From Actinomadura hallensis (GTDB lineage Bacteria > Actinomycetota > Actinomycetes > Streptosporangiales > Streptosporangiaceae): a stretch of 64,000 nt of DNA. The stretch spans positions 4,836,001 to 4,900,000 of the forward strand of contig NZ_VFPO01000001.1 in assembly GCF_006716765.1 (NCBI RefSeq), read 5' to 3'. How positions within the stretch are numbered: position 1 is the stretch's first letter; each line of letters opens with the position of its first letter. Position numbers and translations under genes: made by a program. Shown here piece after piece: positions 49,509 through 58,403 of the stretch. The notes under the pieces were generated by a model, which had not been told where the DNA came from, did no database searches, and worked only from the letters and a program-made list of their open reading frames with translations.

Positions 49509-51377
49509 GTGGTGCACGGTCTCCGGAGGCTCCTGGCCGCGGCCGTCCTCGTCGCGCCGCTCGCGGCGCCCGGCGCCGCGCACGCGGCCGCCCCGGCGGT
49601 GCGCATCCGGGACGTGCAGGGCGCCGCGCACATCTCGCCGCTGAACGGCCGCGCCGTCTCCCGTGTGCCCGGGGTCGTGACCGCGGTGACCGGCAACGGG
49701 TTCTGGATGCAGGACCCCCGCCCCGACCGCGACGACGCGACCTCCGAGGGGATCTTCGTCTTCACCCGGACGCGCCCGGACGCGGCGGTCGGCGACTCCG
49801 TCCGGGTGGACGGCCGGGTCGCCGAGTACCGTCCCGGCGGTGACCGCTCCGGCGGGCTGACCCGCACGGAGATCGGCGCGACGAACGTCGCCGTCGAGGC
49901 GCGGGGCGTCCCCCTGCCGCCGCCCGTCGTCATCGGCCCGCGCGGCCGCCGCCCGCCCGCACGGGTGATCGACCGGGAGCAGGGCAACGTGGAGCGGGGC
50001 GGCGCGTTCGACCCGCGGCGCGACGCGATCGACTTCTACGAGTCCCTGGAGGGGATGCGGATCGAGGTCCGCGACGCGGTGGCCGTCGGCCCGACCCGCC
50101 ACGGCACGGTCCCGGTCCTGTCCGCCGGCGGCGCGGGCGCCGGGCCGCGGACCAGGCGCGGCGGGATCCTGCTCCGCGACGGCAGCCGGTTCGGCGGCGG
50201 CGACCCCAACCCCGAGCGGATCATCCTCGACGACGCCCTCGCCCCGCTGCCCGCGCTGAACGTCGGCGACCGGCTCCCCGGCGCGCACCACGGCGTCCTC
50301 GACTACGAGTTCGGCGACTACCGCCTGCTGCTCACCGCGACGCCGCGCCGCGTCCCCGCCGCACCCGCCCGCGAGACCACCCGCCCGCAGAAGGACGGCG
50401 AGCTCGCCGTCGCCACCGCCCGCCTCGACGGGGTCCACCCCGGCTCGCCGCCCTCGCGGTTCGCCCGCCTCGCCGGCGACATCGTGACGGGCCTGCGCTC
50501 CCCCGACCTCATCGCCGTCACCGAGCTCGGCGACAACAGCGGCCCCGACGACGACGGCACCGTCGCCGCCGACCAGACCGTCGCACAGCTGATCACCGCG
50601 ATCAGCGCGGCGGGCGGCCCCGCCTACGACTGGCGGGCGGTGACGCCCCGCGACAACGCCGACGGCGGCGCGAAGGGCGACAACCGCCAGCTCGGATTCC
50701 TGTTCCGCACCGACCGGGGGCTCGCGTTCGTCGACCGCCCGTCCCTCGGCGACCCGCTCCCCGACGGCCCGCCCGCGGGCCCCGACCCTGCCGTGACGCC
50801 CGTGCGGGCCGTCCGGCGCGGCGGGACGGCGGGACTGTCGCTGAGCCCCGGCCGGATCGCGCCCGGCCACGCCGCCTGGTCGGGGACCCGCAAGCCCGTC
50901 GCCGGGGAGGTCACCTGGCAGGGCCACCGCCTCATCGTCATCGCGAACCAGTGGTTCCCGCGGACCGCCGACGACCAGCCGCTGTTCGGCCCGAACCAGC
51001 CCCCGGCGCGGCCCAGCCGGTGGCGCCGCGACGCGCAGGCCCGCGTCGTCGCCGACTTCGTGCGGTCGGTCCGGAAGGTGGACGCGGACGCCCGGGTCAT
51101 CGTCGCGGGCGAGCTGAACGACGGCGAGGACTCCATCCCCGTCAACACGCTCGTCGAGAGGACCGGCCTCAAGGACCTCCCGGCGGGCCTGCCCGCCGGG
51201 GACCGCTACACGGCGGTGTCCGACGGCAACTCCGAGGTCCTCGACCACATCCTGCTGAGCCCGTCCCTGCGGCGCTACAAGCACGAGTTCGACGTGGTGC
51301 ACCGCACCGCCGAGTACGCCGACGAGCCCGACGGGCGCGACCCCACCGTCGTCCGCATCTCCATGCCGGGGAAGTGA
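49509..51377 (+). CDS. Secreted endonuclease/exonuclease/phosphatase-family protein, active site altered
   Basis: A 622-residue exported protein. A signal peptide with a hydrophobic core (LLAAAVLVAPLAAPGAAHA) ends near residue 27. Residues about 35-120 resemble an OB-fold nuclease N-domain (RIRDVQGAAHISPLNG, GFWMQDP). The C-terminal half has the EEP layout: TELGDN for the metal Glu, GELNDGEDS where GDxND is expected, NQWFPR where NHF/NHL is usual, and LDHILLS near the end. The Asp-to-Glu and His-to-Gln changes may reduce or abolish nuclease activity. The start is GTG 49509 or 49512. It stands alone. Confidence 0.8.
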   Translation: MVHGLRRLLAAAVLVAPLAAPGAAHAAAPAVRIRDVQGAAHISPLNGRAVSRVPGVVTAVTGNGFWMQDPRPDRDDATSEGIFVFTRTRPDAAVGDSVRVDGRVAEYRPGGDRSGGLTRTEIGATNVAVEARGVPLPPPVVIGPRGRRPPARVIDREQGNVERGGAFDPRRDAIDFYESLEGMRIEVRDAVAVGPTRHGTVPVLSAGGAGAGPRTRRGGILLRDGSRFGGGDPNPERIILDDALAPLPALNVGDRLPGAHHGVLDYEFGDYRLLLTATPRRVPAAPARETTRPQKDGELAVATARLDGVHPGSPPSRFARLAGDIVTGLRSPDLIAVTELGDNSGPDDDGTVAADQTVAQLITAISAAGGPAYDWRAVTPRDNADGGAKGDNRQLGFLFRTDRGLAFVDRPSLGDPLPDGPPAGPDPAVTPVRAVRRGGTAGLSLSPGRIAPGHAAWSGTRKPVAGEVTWQGHRLIVIANQWFPRTADDQPLFGPNQPPARPSRWRRDAQARVVADFVRSVRKVDADARVIVAGELNDGEDSIPVNTLVERTGLKDLPAGLPAGDRYTAVSDGNSEVLDHILLSPSLRRYKHEFDVVHRTAEYADEPDGRDPTVVRISMPGK

Positions 51378-51523
51378 CCGCTCTCCCGGCCCGCTGAGCC
51401 CACCAATTTGGGCGGCGCCGAAAAGATCGCCTGCGGACGGCCCCGAATACCGCCGGTGTTTTCCCGCGGCACCCGGGGGGAGCGACCGATCGTCAGACCC
51501 CCCACCCGGGAGGAGACGCCTGC

Positions 51524-51709
51524 ATGGCGACCCGTTACCGGCCCCACGTCAGCCTGGTCGGCCTCATCTACATCATCATCGGCATCTTCATCGCCTGGGA
51601 CCGCGGCTACATCGACGAGAGCCTGCTCCGCCGCGTCGCGAGCGCGCTGCTGGCCGTCTTCCTCTGGGTCCTGATCCTGCTCGGCGTGGACCTCCACATC
51701 GACGCCTGA
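51524..51709 (+). CDS. Small two-span membrane protein
   Basis: A 61-residue peptide with two hydrophobic helices (LVGLIYIIIGIFIAW and ALLAVFLWVLILLGV) separated by DRGYIDESLLRR. The ATG at 51524 is preceded by GGAGG. Small proteins of this type are common and uncharacterised in actinomycetes. No partner gene is evident. Confidence 0.75.
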   Translation: MATRYRPHVSLVGLIYIIIGIFIAWDRGYIDESLLRRVASALLAVFLWVLILLGVDLHIDA

Positions 51710-51833
51710 GCCCCCCGGCCGGGCACGGGCCGCCCGCAACCCCGCCTCGAGGGCGGCCCGTGTCCCCGGCGACAGATCCTCCTCGCGTCCGCGGCCATGG
51801 ACGGCCGCGGCACGGCGGAGTTACGTTCCGCCC

Positions 51834-51914
51834 ATGGTGAAGAAGAACTGCAGTTGCGGACATGGCGGCGGATGCTCGTGCCCGAAGGGCTGCTCCTGCG
51901 GCTGCAACGGCTGA
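51834..51914 (+). CDS. Cys-rich 26-residue metallothionein-like micropeptide
   Basis: An ATG-to-TGA frame encoding 26 residues with seven Cys at positions 6, 8, 14, 16, 20, 22 and 24 (MVKKNCSCGHGGGCSCPKGC, then SCGCNG). The C-x-C spacing and His10 resemble metal-binding metallothioneins. The nearest purine-rich ribosome site (GGCGGAG) is about 13 nt before the ATG, longer than usual, so expression is unproven. It lies in the gap between the small membrane protein and the 3' end of the propeller gene. Confidence 0.55.
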   Translation: MVKKNCSCGHGGGCSCPKGCSCGCNG

Positions 51915-51944
51915 TTTCCCCCGCCCATCAGCGAGATCCCTCAC

Positions 51945-54908
51945 TCACGGGAGCGGCGCCTTCCAGAGCAGCGCCGCCTCCCCCTGGCCGTCGGCGGCGA
52001 CGCCGGCGGCCAGGACGGACGACCCCGCGGCGGTCAGGGCGGTGAGCCGCCGCTCCCCGTCCCCGGACAGCCCGGGAACCCGCAGCCGGCGCCACGTCAC
52101 GCCGTCTCCGGACGTCAGGACGGCCGCGTTCCGGTGGGACGTGCTCGCGGTGGCGACGAAGCCGTTCGGCGTCGCGGTGATCGCGGTGGCGGTGAGGTCG
52201 CCGCCGAGCGCGTGCACCGTCCAGGTCTTCCCGGCGTCGACGGAGACGAGCGGGGCGCCGTCCGCGCCGATCGCCACGATCGTGGCGCCGTCGGCCGCGA
52301 CGCCGGTGAGCGGACCGGTGGCGAGGCCGTCGGACAGTTCGGCGGCCGTCCACTTCACGCCGTCCTGCGACGTCCACACGGCCGGGGCCCGCCCCCTCGC
52401 GCCGACCGCGACGTACATGCCGTCCGAGGCCGTCACGGCGGCGGGGGCGCCGTCGAGGTCGGCGCGCTTCCACTCCTTCAGGTCCGCCGAGTGCCAGACC
52501 GCGCCCGTCCCGGCCGCGACGTAACCGGACGGCCCGGCCGCGGCGGCCACCGGCGCCGGGCCGCCGGGGAACTCGGCCTTCTCCCACGTCGACCCGTCCT
52601 GCGAGGTCATCACCAGCGGCTTCGGCGCGTCACCGGGCGTGGCGCCGACGGCGAGCCATCCCTTGCCGCCGTGCACGACCCCGGACAGCGACCCGGCCGT
52701 GCTCGGGAGCTCGGCGCGCTGCCACGGCTGCCCGTCGGGCGCCGTCCAGATCGCGGCCGCGCCGTTCGAGCTGCCCGCCGCGACGACGCGTCCCGGCGCC
52801 GCCGCGAGGGACCGGACCGAGCGCTCGGGGTTGACGGCGCCCGGCACCTTCCGCAGGTCCACGCCGTGCAGGTAGGCGTCGTCGCCGCGGCTCCCGGAGA
52901 TCGCGATCGCGCCGCCCGCGGCGACCGTCAGCCCGCTGCTCTTCACCGGCCGGGGGACGGTGCCGTCCGCCTTCCAGGAGCGCCCGTCGGCGGTCCGCAG
53001 GATCCGGTACGCGTCGTCGGTCCCGTGCACGACGACCGCGAGTCCGTCCGGCGTCCCGCCGAACCGCTCGATGCCGTATCCGCGGAAGCGGCTCGCGACC
53101 CGCCACTCGCGGCCGTCCGGCGAGGTGAACAGGACCCCGAACCGGGTCGTCCTGCGGTTGCCCTTCCGGCCGGACGTGTGCCTGCCCTCGCGGACGGTCG
53201 CGAACCCGCCGGGCCCGTACGTGAGGCCCTTCGTGGCCCCGTAGGAGCCCTTCGCCTGCGGGATGCTCACCTGCGCCCAGGTCCGCCCGCCGTCCTCGGA
53301 CCGCCACACGCCGTGGCTCGGCACGGTCCTGGTGATCTTCCGCCGGCCCCGCTTCACGGTGACCTCGCGGGGGTAGGTGCCGTGGGTCACCAGCACGCTC
53401 CCGGACGACGCGACGCGGTCGAAGCCCGTGATCCCCCGGATGCCCTCGATGCGCTGCCACCGGCCGCCGTCCGGCGAGATCCAGACGACGGCGTGGCCGT
53501 CGGCGCCGCCCACGGCCGCGAACCCGTCCGCGGTGCGGGCCACGGCGCGCACGTCGTCGGACGGCTTGAACACGGCGCCGACGTCGTGCCGCGTCCACGT
53601 CCGCGCGTTCTCGCTCGTCCACGCCACCGTGCCGCCGCCGTGCGCGTCGCCGAGCGCGACCCACCCGCGCTTCCCGGCCGCGACCATCCGCGGGGCGTCG
53701 CCCTGCGGGACCGCCGAGCCGTCGCCGCTGCGGACCCGCGCCAGCGACCAGGTGCGTCCCCCGTCCACGGAGGACAGGAACCGGGTCCGCTCCCGTCCCG
53801 GGACGCCGTCGCCCTCGGTGCCCACGGCGACGACCGTCCCGCCCGCGGCGGTGACCGCGGCGAGGTTCTGGACGAGCCCGTCGGTCTCGGCGGCCGGGTC
53901 GGCCGCGAACAGCGCGTCCGCGGCCAGCGGCCCCGGCAGGGACTGCTCGTCCGCGCCCTCCCCCCGCGCCACCGTGAAGATGACGCCGCCGGCGATCACC
54001 ACGAGCCCCGCCGCGACCGCCAGGCGCGTGCGCAGCCGCCGCGCCGCGCGGGGCGCGGACTCCCGCGTCCGCAGCCCGGGCCCGGCCACCAGCACGTCCT
54101 CGGGATCGGGCTGCGCCTTCTTCCCCGCGCCCTTCCCGGCCTTGGGCTTCGCCTTCCCGGCCTTGGGCGCGGCCTTCCCGGCCTTGGGCGCGGTCTCCTC
54201 GGCCGCGCCCTCCTTCGACGCGGCCTCCGTGGCAGCGCCCTCCTCGGCGGCGGTCCCCTGCGACGCGTCTTCCTTGGCCGCGTCCTCCTCGGCGGCCGCC
54301 TCACCGGCCGCGATCTCCGGGGACTCCGCCTTCTCGACCGCGGGCTCGTCGGCCGCGGCCTTCTTCGCCTTCTCCGCGCGCTCCCCGGCCGCGCCCTCCG
54401 TGACCACATCCCCCGTGGCCGCAGCCCCCTTGGCCACATCGTCCTTGGCCACGTCGTCCTTGGCCGCAGCCTCCTGCGCCGCGGCAGCCGCCTTGGAGGC
54501 GGCGGCCTCCTTCGACGCGGCGGCCGCCTGCGCCGCCGCGGCCTTGGCGGCGGCCTTCTTCGCCGCGCGCCTCCCGGTCCTGGCCGCCTTCCCGGCGGCG
54601 GGCTTCGCCGGGGCGGCGTCCTCGGCGCCCGCCGCGCCGGAGGCCGCCGCCCCGGCGGGGGCGGCCTCGTCCGGCGCGGGAATCGCCTCCGCGGCCCCTT
54701 GGTCGCGGGGCGGGGCTCCGTGGCCCCAACTCAGTCCGGCCGCGCGCCACGCCTCGTACGCGCGCTGCCAGGGCGACCGCACCGTCGGCATGTCGGCGAG
54801 GTCCCCGGCCACGCCGAACGTCAGCCGACGGCGGACCTGGCGGGAACCGGCCGTCTCCTCCTCGGCCGTCCGCCGGGCCTCGTCCTGCTCCGGGGTCCTC
54901 GCCGTCAC
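51945..54908 (-). CDS. Membrane-anchored beta-propeller protein with histone-like Ala/Lys-rich N-region
   Basis: A 987-residue protein. Residues about 1-80 are globular, about 85-285 form an Ala/Lys/Glu-rich low-complexity region like bacterial H1-type tails (RRAAKKAAAKAAAAQAAAAS, PKAGKAAPKAGKAKPKAGKG), and about 310-330 form one membrane helix (LAVAAGLVVIAGGVIFTVA). The rest is an exterior propeller with repeated BNR/sialidase-type blades (SSVDGGRTWS, WISPDGGRW, TSQDGSTWE, VSVDAGKTWT). No sialidase catalytic residues are apparent. The GTG at 54908 has AAGGAG 6 nt upstream. A sensor or adhesin-like role is possible; none is shown. Confidence 0.8.
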   Translation of the reverse strand: MTARTPEQDEARRTAEEETAGSRQVRRRLTFGVAGDLADMPTVRSPWQRAYEAWRAAGLSWGHGAPPRDQGAAEAIPAPDEAAPAGAAASGAAGAEDAAPAKPAAGKAARTGRRAAKKAAAKAAAAQAAAASKEAAASKAAAAAQEAAAKDDVAKDDVAKGAAATGDVVTEGAAGERAEKAKKAAADEPAVEKAESPEIAAGEAAAEEDAAKEDASQGTAAEEGAATEAASKEGAAEETAPKAGKAAPKAGKAKPKAGKGAGKKAQPDPEDVLVAGPGLRTRESAPRAARRLRTRLAVAAGLVVIAGGVIFTVARGEGADEQSLPGPLAADALFAADPAAETDGLVQNLAAVTAAGGTVVAVGTEGDGVPGRERTRFLSSVDGGRTWSLARVRSGDGSAVPQGDAPRMVAAGKRGWVALGDAHGGGTVAWTSENARTWTRHDVGAVFKPSDDVRAVARTADGFAAVGGADGHAVVWISPDGGRWQRIEGIRGITGFDRVASSGSVLVTHGTYPREVTVKRGRRKITRTVPSHGVWRSEDGGRTWAQVSIPQAKGSYGATKGLTYGPGGFATVREGRHTSGRKGNRRTTRFGVLFTSPDGREWRVASRFRGYGIERFGGTPDGLAVVVHGTDDAYRILRTADGRSWKADGTVPRPVKSSGLTVAAGGAIAISGSRGDDAYLHGVDLRKVPGAVNPERSVRSLAAAPGRVVAAGSSNGAAAIWTAPDGQPWQRAELPSTAGSLSGVVHGGKGWLAVGATPGDAPKPLVMTSQDGSTWEKAEFPGGPAPVAAAAGPSGYVAAGTGAVWHSADLKEWKRADLDGAPAAVTASDGMYVAVGARGRAPAVWTSQDGVKWTAAELSDGLATGPLTGVAADGATIVAIGADGAPLVSVDAGKTWTVHALGGDLTATAITATPNGFVATASTSHRNAAVLTSGDGVTWRRLRVPGLSGDGERRLTALTAAGSSVLAAGVAADGQGEAALLWKAPLP

Positions 54909-55019
54909 ACGCGCTCCTTCACGGTCCTGTCGGACCACCATCAAATCGCGCCACGCAGGTCTCTGTACGGACATCCACGTGAACGGCGGCCAATGGGGCC
55001 GCGGGAGCGTTCTATCACT

Positions 55020-55583
55020 TCACGCGCGGCATATCCGATCTTTCGCCTCTATCGTGCCTTTGTAGGCATAACCGCGGATATGCACGACCGGTGCCCCGGC
55101 GGGAGGTGCGCCGTGCACCTCGGCGGAGATCCCGACACCCTCCGTCTCCACGCGGACACCCGGCGGCACGATGATCTCCACGCACGACTTGTAGGCGAGC
55201 ACCCTCACCCGCGTGACCTGCGCCTCCAGTTCGGCGGCGCGCAGGTCGAGCAGCCCCGTCCCCTTGTACACGACCGTGGTGAAACGCTCGGGCACCCGCC
55301 AGCGCCCGGCGCGGGCGACCGAGTTCTTGTAGGCGACCTGGAACCGCCCCGCCGGCGCGGAGCACTCCGCGCCCGCCCGGCCGGTGCCGGGCAGGTCGGC
55401 TGCCACGGCCCCGAGCTCGACGTGGGTGCGGGCCGCCAAGGCGCGGTCGATGCGCTCGTCGAGCTCCGCCTCGCTCAGGCGGCCCTCCGCGAAGGCGTTG
55501 TGCAGCCGGACGAGCATCTCGTCGCGGTCACGGTCCGAGGCGCGCAGGGCGGGCGCGGTCTGGGGGTGCTGCTCGACGCTCAT
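55020..55583 (-). CDS. DUF1707 domain protein
   Basis: A 187-residue protein. The DUF1707 domain is at residues 12-65 (LRASDRDRDEMLVRLHNAFA, then EGRLSEAELDERIDRALAAR), a short actinobacterial domain often linked to membrane or cell-wall-active beta-helix domains. The C-terminal half (FTTVVYKGTGLLDLRAAELE through VHIRGYAYKGTIEAK) looks like the repeated beta-strands of the LiaF/DUF2154 fold. There is no clear membrane helix. The ATG is at 55583. It lies 111 bp before the propeller gene in the same direction. Confidence 0.85.
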   Translation of the reverse strand: MSVEQHPQTAPALRASDRDRDEMLVRLHNAFAEGRLSEAELDERIDRALAARTHVELGAVAADLPGTGRAGAECSAPAGRFQVAYKNSVARAGRWRVPERFTTVVYKGTGLLDLRAAELEAQVTRVRVLAYKSCVEIIVPPGVRVETEGVGISAEVHGAPPAGAPVVHIRGYAYKGTIEAKDRICRA

Positions 55584-55785
55584 CGCATCTCTCCTTCGGG
55601 CGGCCGGCCTCCGCAGAGTCGCTCCTCCAGCGGCTGGAGGGTCAAGGGGCAAGACGAGATGTATCTTAACCCGCCGCCCCTCGGCGTTCGAGACATTGGC
55701 CGCATCACGACGCGCGATCATGCCTGCCGCGTCCCCGGACGCCCGTCCGCTAGATTCGGATCAGCCGGGGTGAGGGGGATGATCG

Positions 55786-56370
55786 ATGCGCGCGACGCTC
55801 GGCCGCGCACACGGCCCGTACACGCTGTACGACCTGGACGCGCTTCCCGATGAGGGCCGCCGCTACGAGCTGGCCGACGGCTGGCTGAACGAGCTGCCGG
55901 ACGACCTGTGGCACGACCACGCCGCCGACCAGCTCAAGAAGATCCTCAAGGACGCGGCCCGCCAGGCGGACGCCGACGTCCACGTGGCCGGGGGCCCGCA
56001 GGACGTCACCACCCCCGCGGGCGTCCGCAAGCCGGACGTCTTCGTCGTCGCCCGCGACGTCGCCCGCACCGCGCTGGAGCGCCGGGCCCGCACCTACTAC
56101 GGCCCCGACCTCCTCCTCGTCGCCGAGGTCATCACGCCCCGCACCGTCAACGAGCAGATCGACCGCGTCCGCAAGGTGGACGAGTACGCCGCGACCGGCA
56201 TCCCCCACTACTGGCTGGTCGACCTGGAGCCGCGCCCCGCCGTCACGATGCTGGAGCTGCGGGGCGAGCGGTACGAGGTGACCGCCAAGGCCCGCTCCGG
56301 CGAGGTCGCCTCCCTGGACCGCCCCTACCCCATCGCCTTCGACCCCGTCCGCCTCTCCGAGATGGACTGA
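55786..56370 (+). CDS. Uma2-family (DUF820) putative restriction-fold endonuclease
   Basis: A 194-residue protein of the Uma2 family with PD-(D/E)XK nuclease fold. Conserved blocks are LPDEGRRYELADGWL, RKPDVFVVA (the acidic metal residue), LLLVAEVITP (the second) and EYAATGIPHYWLVD. The ATG at 55786 is a clear family start. Uma2 proteins are frequent in actinomycetes and cyanobacteria; the biological role is not known. The 202-bp divergent region to the DUF1707 gene contains a CCTCCAG-CGG-CTGGAGG inverted repeat (55624-55640). Confidence 0.88.
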   Translation: MRATLGRAHGPYTLYDLDALPDEGRRYELADGWLNELPDDLWHDHAADQLKKILKDAARQADADVHVAGGPQDVTTPAGVRKPDVFVVARDVARTALERRARTYYGPDLLLVAEVITPRTVNEQIDRVRKVDEYAATGIPHYWLVDLEPRPAVTMLELRGERYEVTAKARSGEVASLDRPYPIAFDPVRLSEMD

Positions 56371-56450
56371 CCGCCCCGGGTCGGACTGGGCGGCCGCCGC
56401 GCACGCGCGCCGGGTGGGGCCGGTGCCCGGTGCGGCCCTAAGCTCGGGGT

Positions 56451-57146
56451 GTGCTGCTGCTCACGACTCTCGATGCCTGGCGCGCCCAGCCCGGTCCGCG
56501 GTTCGTCCTGCCCGAGGCGGGCGCCGTGTGGGCGCCCGACGACGAGGCCGCGCTGGCCGTCGCCGACGACGTGTTCGAGGAGGGGCACGTCGTCGCCGTC
56601 ACGCTGGACCCGGAGCCGGGCGCGGTGCCGGGACGCGGGGTGATCGACCGGACGACCGCGGCCCGCGTCCGGTACCTGCGCCGCGCCCCGGACGGCCGGC
56701 ACGTGGCGGTGCTGGACCGCTCCGCGACGGCCGAGGCTCTCGACCTGCTCCCGCATCCCGAGGGCGGCTGGTACCGGGAGACGTGGCGGTCGGACGTGTC
56801 CTTCACACCGGACGGCTACCCGGGGGAGCGCGCGTCCGCCACCGCCATCTACTTCCTGCTGCCGCCCGGCGAGGAGTCGATGTGGCACGTCGTCCGGTCC
56901 GCCGAGCTGTGGCTGTGGCACCGGGGAGGCCCGCTGACGCTGTACCTCGGCGGGGACGGCGACCGGCCCTCCGAGACGCAGGAGCCGGTCACGCTGGGCC
57001 CCGACGTGACGGACGGGCAGGTCCCCCAGGCCGTCGTGCCGCCCGGCGTGTGGCAGGCCGCCCACCCCGCAGGTGACGAGGAGGTCCTGGTCAGCTGCGT
57101 GGTCTCCCCCGGCTTCGACTTCACCGACTTCCGCGCCCTCCCCTAG
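56451..57146 (+). CDS. Cupin_5 (DUF985) protein with N-terminal DUF952-like domain
   Basis: A 231-residue protein. Residues about 85-231 are a DUF985 cupin: LLPHPEGGWYRETWRSD, TAIYFLLPPGEESMWHVVRS, WLWHRGGPLTLYL and VVPPGVWQAAHP are characteristic. Residues 1-80 (LLTTLDAWRAQPG, AVADDVFEEGHVVAVTLDP) resemble DUF952, normally a separate small protein, so this looks like a fusion. The GTG at 56451 is a plausible start 80 bp after the Uma2 gene. The substrate is unknown. Confidence 0.75.
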   Translation: MLLLTTLDAWRAQPGPRFVLPEAGAVWAPDDEAALAVADDVFEEGHVVAVTLDPEPGAVPGRGVIDRTTAARVRYLRRAPDGRHVAVLDRSATAEALDLLPHPEGGWYRETWRSDVSFTPDGYPGERASATAIYFLLPPGEESMWHVVRSAELWLWHRGGPLTLYLGGDGDRPSETQEPVTLGPDVTDGQVPQAVVPPGVWQAAHPAGDEEVLVSCVVSPGFDFTDFRALP

Positions 57147-57153
57147 ACGGCCA

Positions 57154-57190
57154 CGCCCCTCCTTCGGCACACAGTGCCGAAGGAGGGGCG
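57154..57190 (+). terminator. Strong hairpin terminator after the cupin gene
   Basis: A perfect 17-bp stem (CGCCCCTCCTTCGGCAC / its complement) with a 3-nt loop begins 7 bp after the stop. The next 210 bp to the isomerase gene hold no gene and show repeated GCGATCGCG elements. Confidence 0.85.
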
Positions 57191-57400
57191 CGAACCGAAG
57201 CCCCCGGACACGACGACCTCAGCCGGCGCCGCAACCCCGCACCGACCTCAACGCCTGCGATCGCGTCCGAAGGCAGGTTCGAGCTTGCGAGAACCCTGAT
57301 CGCGCAGCGAGCCTCTAGGCGAGCCGGAGCGATGCAGCGATCGCGCGCAGTGCCCGCCGAAGGGAGGGCCCCCAAGGCCCGACCGCCAAGGGCACTGCAA

Positions 57401-58402
57401 TCAAGAAGAGAACGCCGCGTCGAAGGAGGCGGTGGGCGGTTCCATCTTGTTGAGGGCTCGGATGAATTCCAGGGCCTCGGGGGCGCCCTGGAGGCGGTCC
57501 ATGCCGGCGTCCTCCCATTCGATGGAGATCGGTCCGCTGTAGCCGATGGAGTTGAGGGCGCGGAAGCAGTCCTCCCAGGGGACGTCACCGCGGCCGGTGG
57601 AGATGAAGTCCCAGCCGCGCCGCAGGTCGGCCCACGGAAGGTGGGACGAGAGGCGCCCGCGGCGGCCGTCGCCGGTGCGGACCTTGGTGTCCTTGCAGTC
57701 GACGTGGTAGATGCGGTCGCGGAAGTCGAACAGGAAGCCGACCGGGTCGAGGTCCTGCCAGACGAAGTGGGAGGGGTCGAAGTTGAGGCCGAACGCGGGC
57801 CGGTGCCCGATCGCCTCCAGCGTCCGCACGGTCGTCCAGTAGTCGTAGGCGATCTCGCTGGGGTGGACCTCGTGCGCGAACCGGACGCCGACCTCGTCGA
57901 AGACGTCGAGGATCGGGTTCCACCGTTCGGCGAAGTCGGCGTAGCCGCGTTCCACCATCTCGTCGGGCGTCGGCGGGAACATGGCGACGGTGTGCCAGAT
58001 CGAGGAGCCGGTGAAGCCGACGACGGTGTCGACGCCGAGTTTCGCGGCGGCGCGGGCCGTGTCCATGATCTCGGCGGCGGCGCGGCGGCGGACGCCCTCC
58101 GGTTCGCCGTCGCCCCAGATCCGCTCCGGGAGGATCGCCTTGTGGCGTTCGTCGGGGTTGTCGCAGACGGCCTGGCCGACGAGGTGGTTGGAGATGGCCC
58201 ACACCTTCAGGTCGTGCTTGGCGAGGGTCTCCAGCTTGCGCGGGATGTAGTCGTCGTCGGCGATGGCCTTGTCGACCTCGAAGTGGTCGCCCCAGCAGGC
58301 GATCTCCAGGCCGTCGTAGCCCCAGCCTGACGCGAGCCGGCAGACCTCCTCGAACGGCAGGTCCGCCCACTGGCCGGTGAACAGGGTGATCGGTCGTGCC
58401 AT
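57401..58402 (-). CDS. Sugar phosphate isomerase/epimerase-family TIM-barrel protein
   Basis: A 333-residue AP-endonuclease-2-like TIM barrel. Metal and substrate elements are GYDGLEIACWGDH, FAHEVHPSEIAYD, GLNFDPSHF, YHVDCKDTKV and ISIEWEDAGMD. The length and motifs fit xylose-isomerase-like epimerases often paired with Gfo/Idh/MocA oxidoreductases (inositol, keto-sugar or dehydroglucose metabolism). It is the last gene of the sugar operon, 1 bp after the oxidoreductase. The substrate is not identifiable. Confidence 0.85.
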   Translation of the reverse strand: MARPITLFTGQWADLPFEEVCRLASGWGYDGLEIACWGDHFEVDKAIADDDYIPRKLETLAKHDLKVWAISNHLVGQAVCDNPDERHKAILPERIWGDGEPEGVRRRAAAEIMDTARAAAKLGVDTVVGFTGSSIWHTVAMFPPTPDEMVERGYADFAERWNPILDVFDEVGVRFAHEVHPSEIAYDYWTTVRTLEAIGHRPAFGLNFDPSHFVWQDLDPVGFLFDFRDRIYHVDCKDTKVRTGDGRRGRLSSHLPWADLRRGWDFISTGRGDVPWEDCFRALNSIGYSGPISIEWEDAGMDRLQGAPEALEFIRALNKMEPPTASFDAAFSS

Positions 58403-58403
58403 G

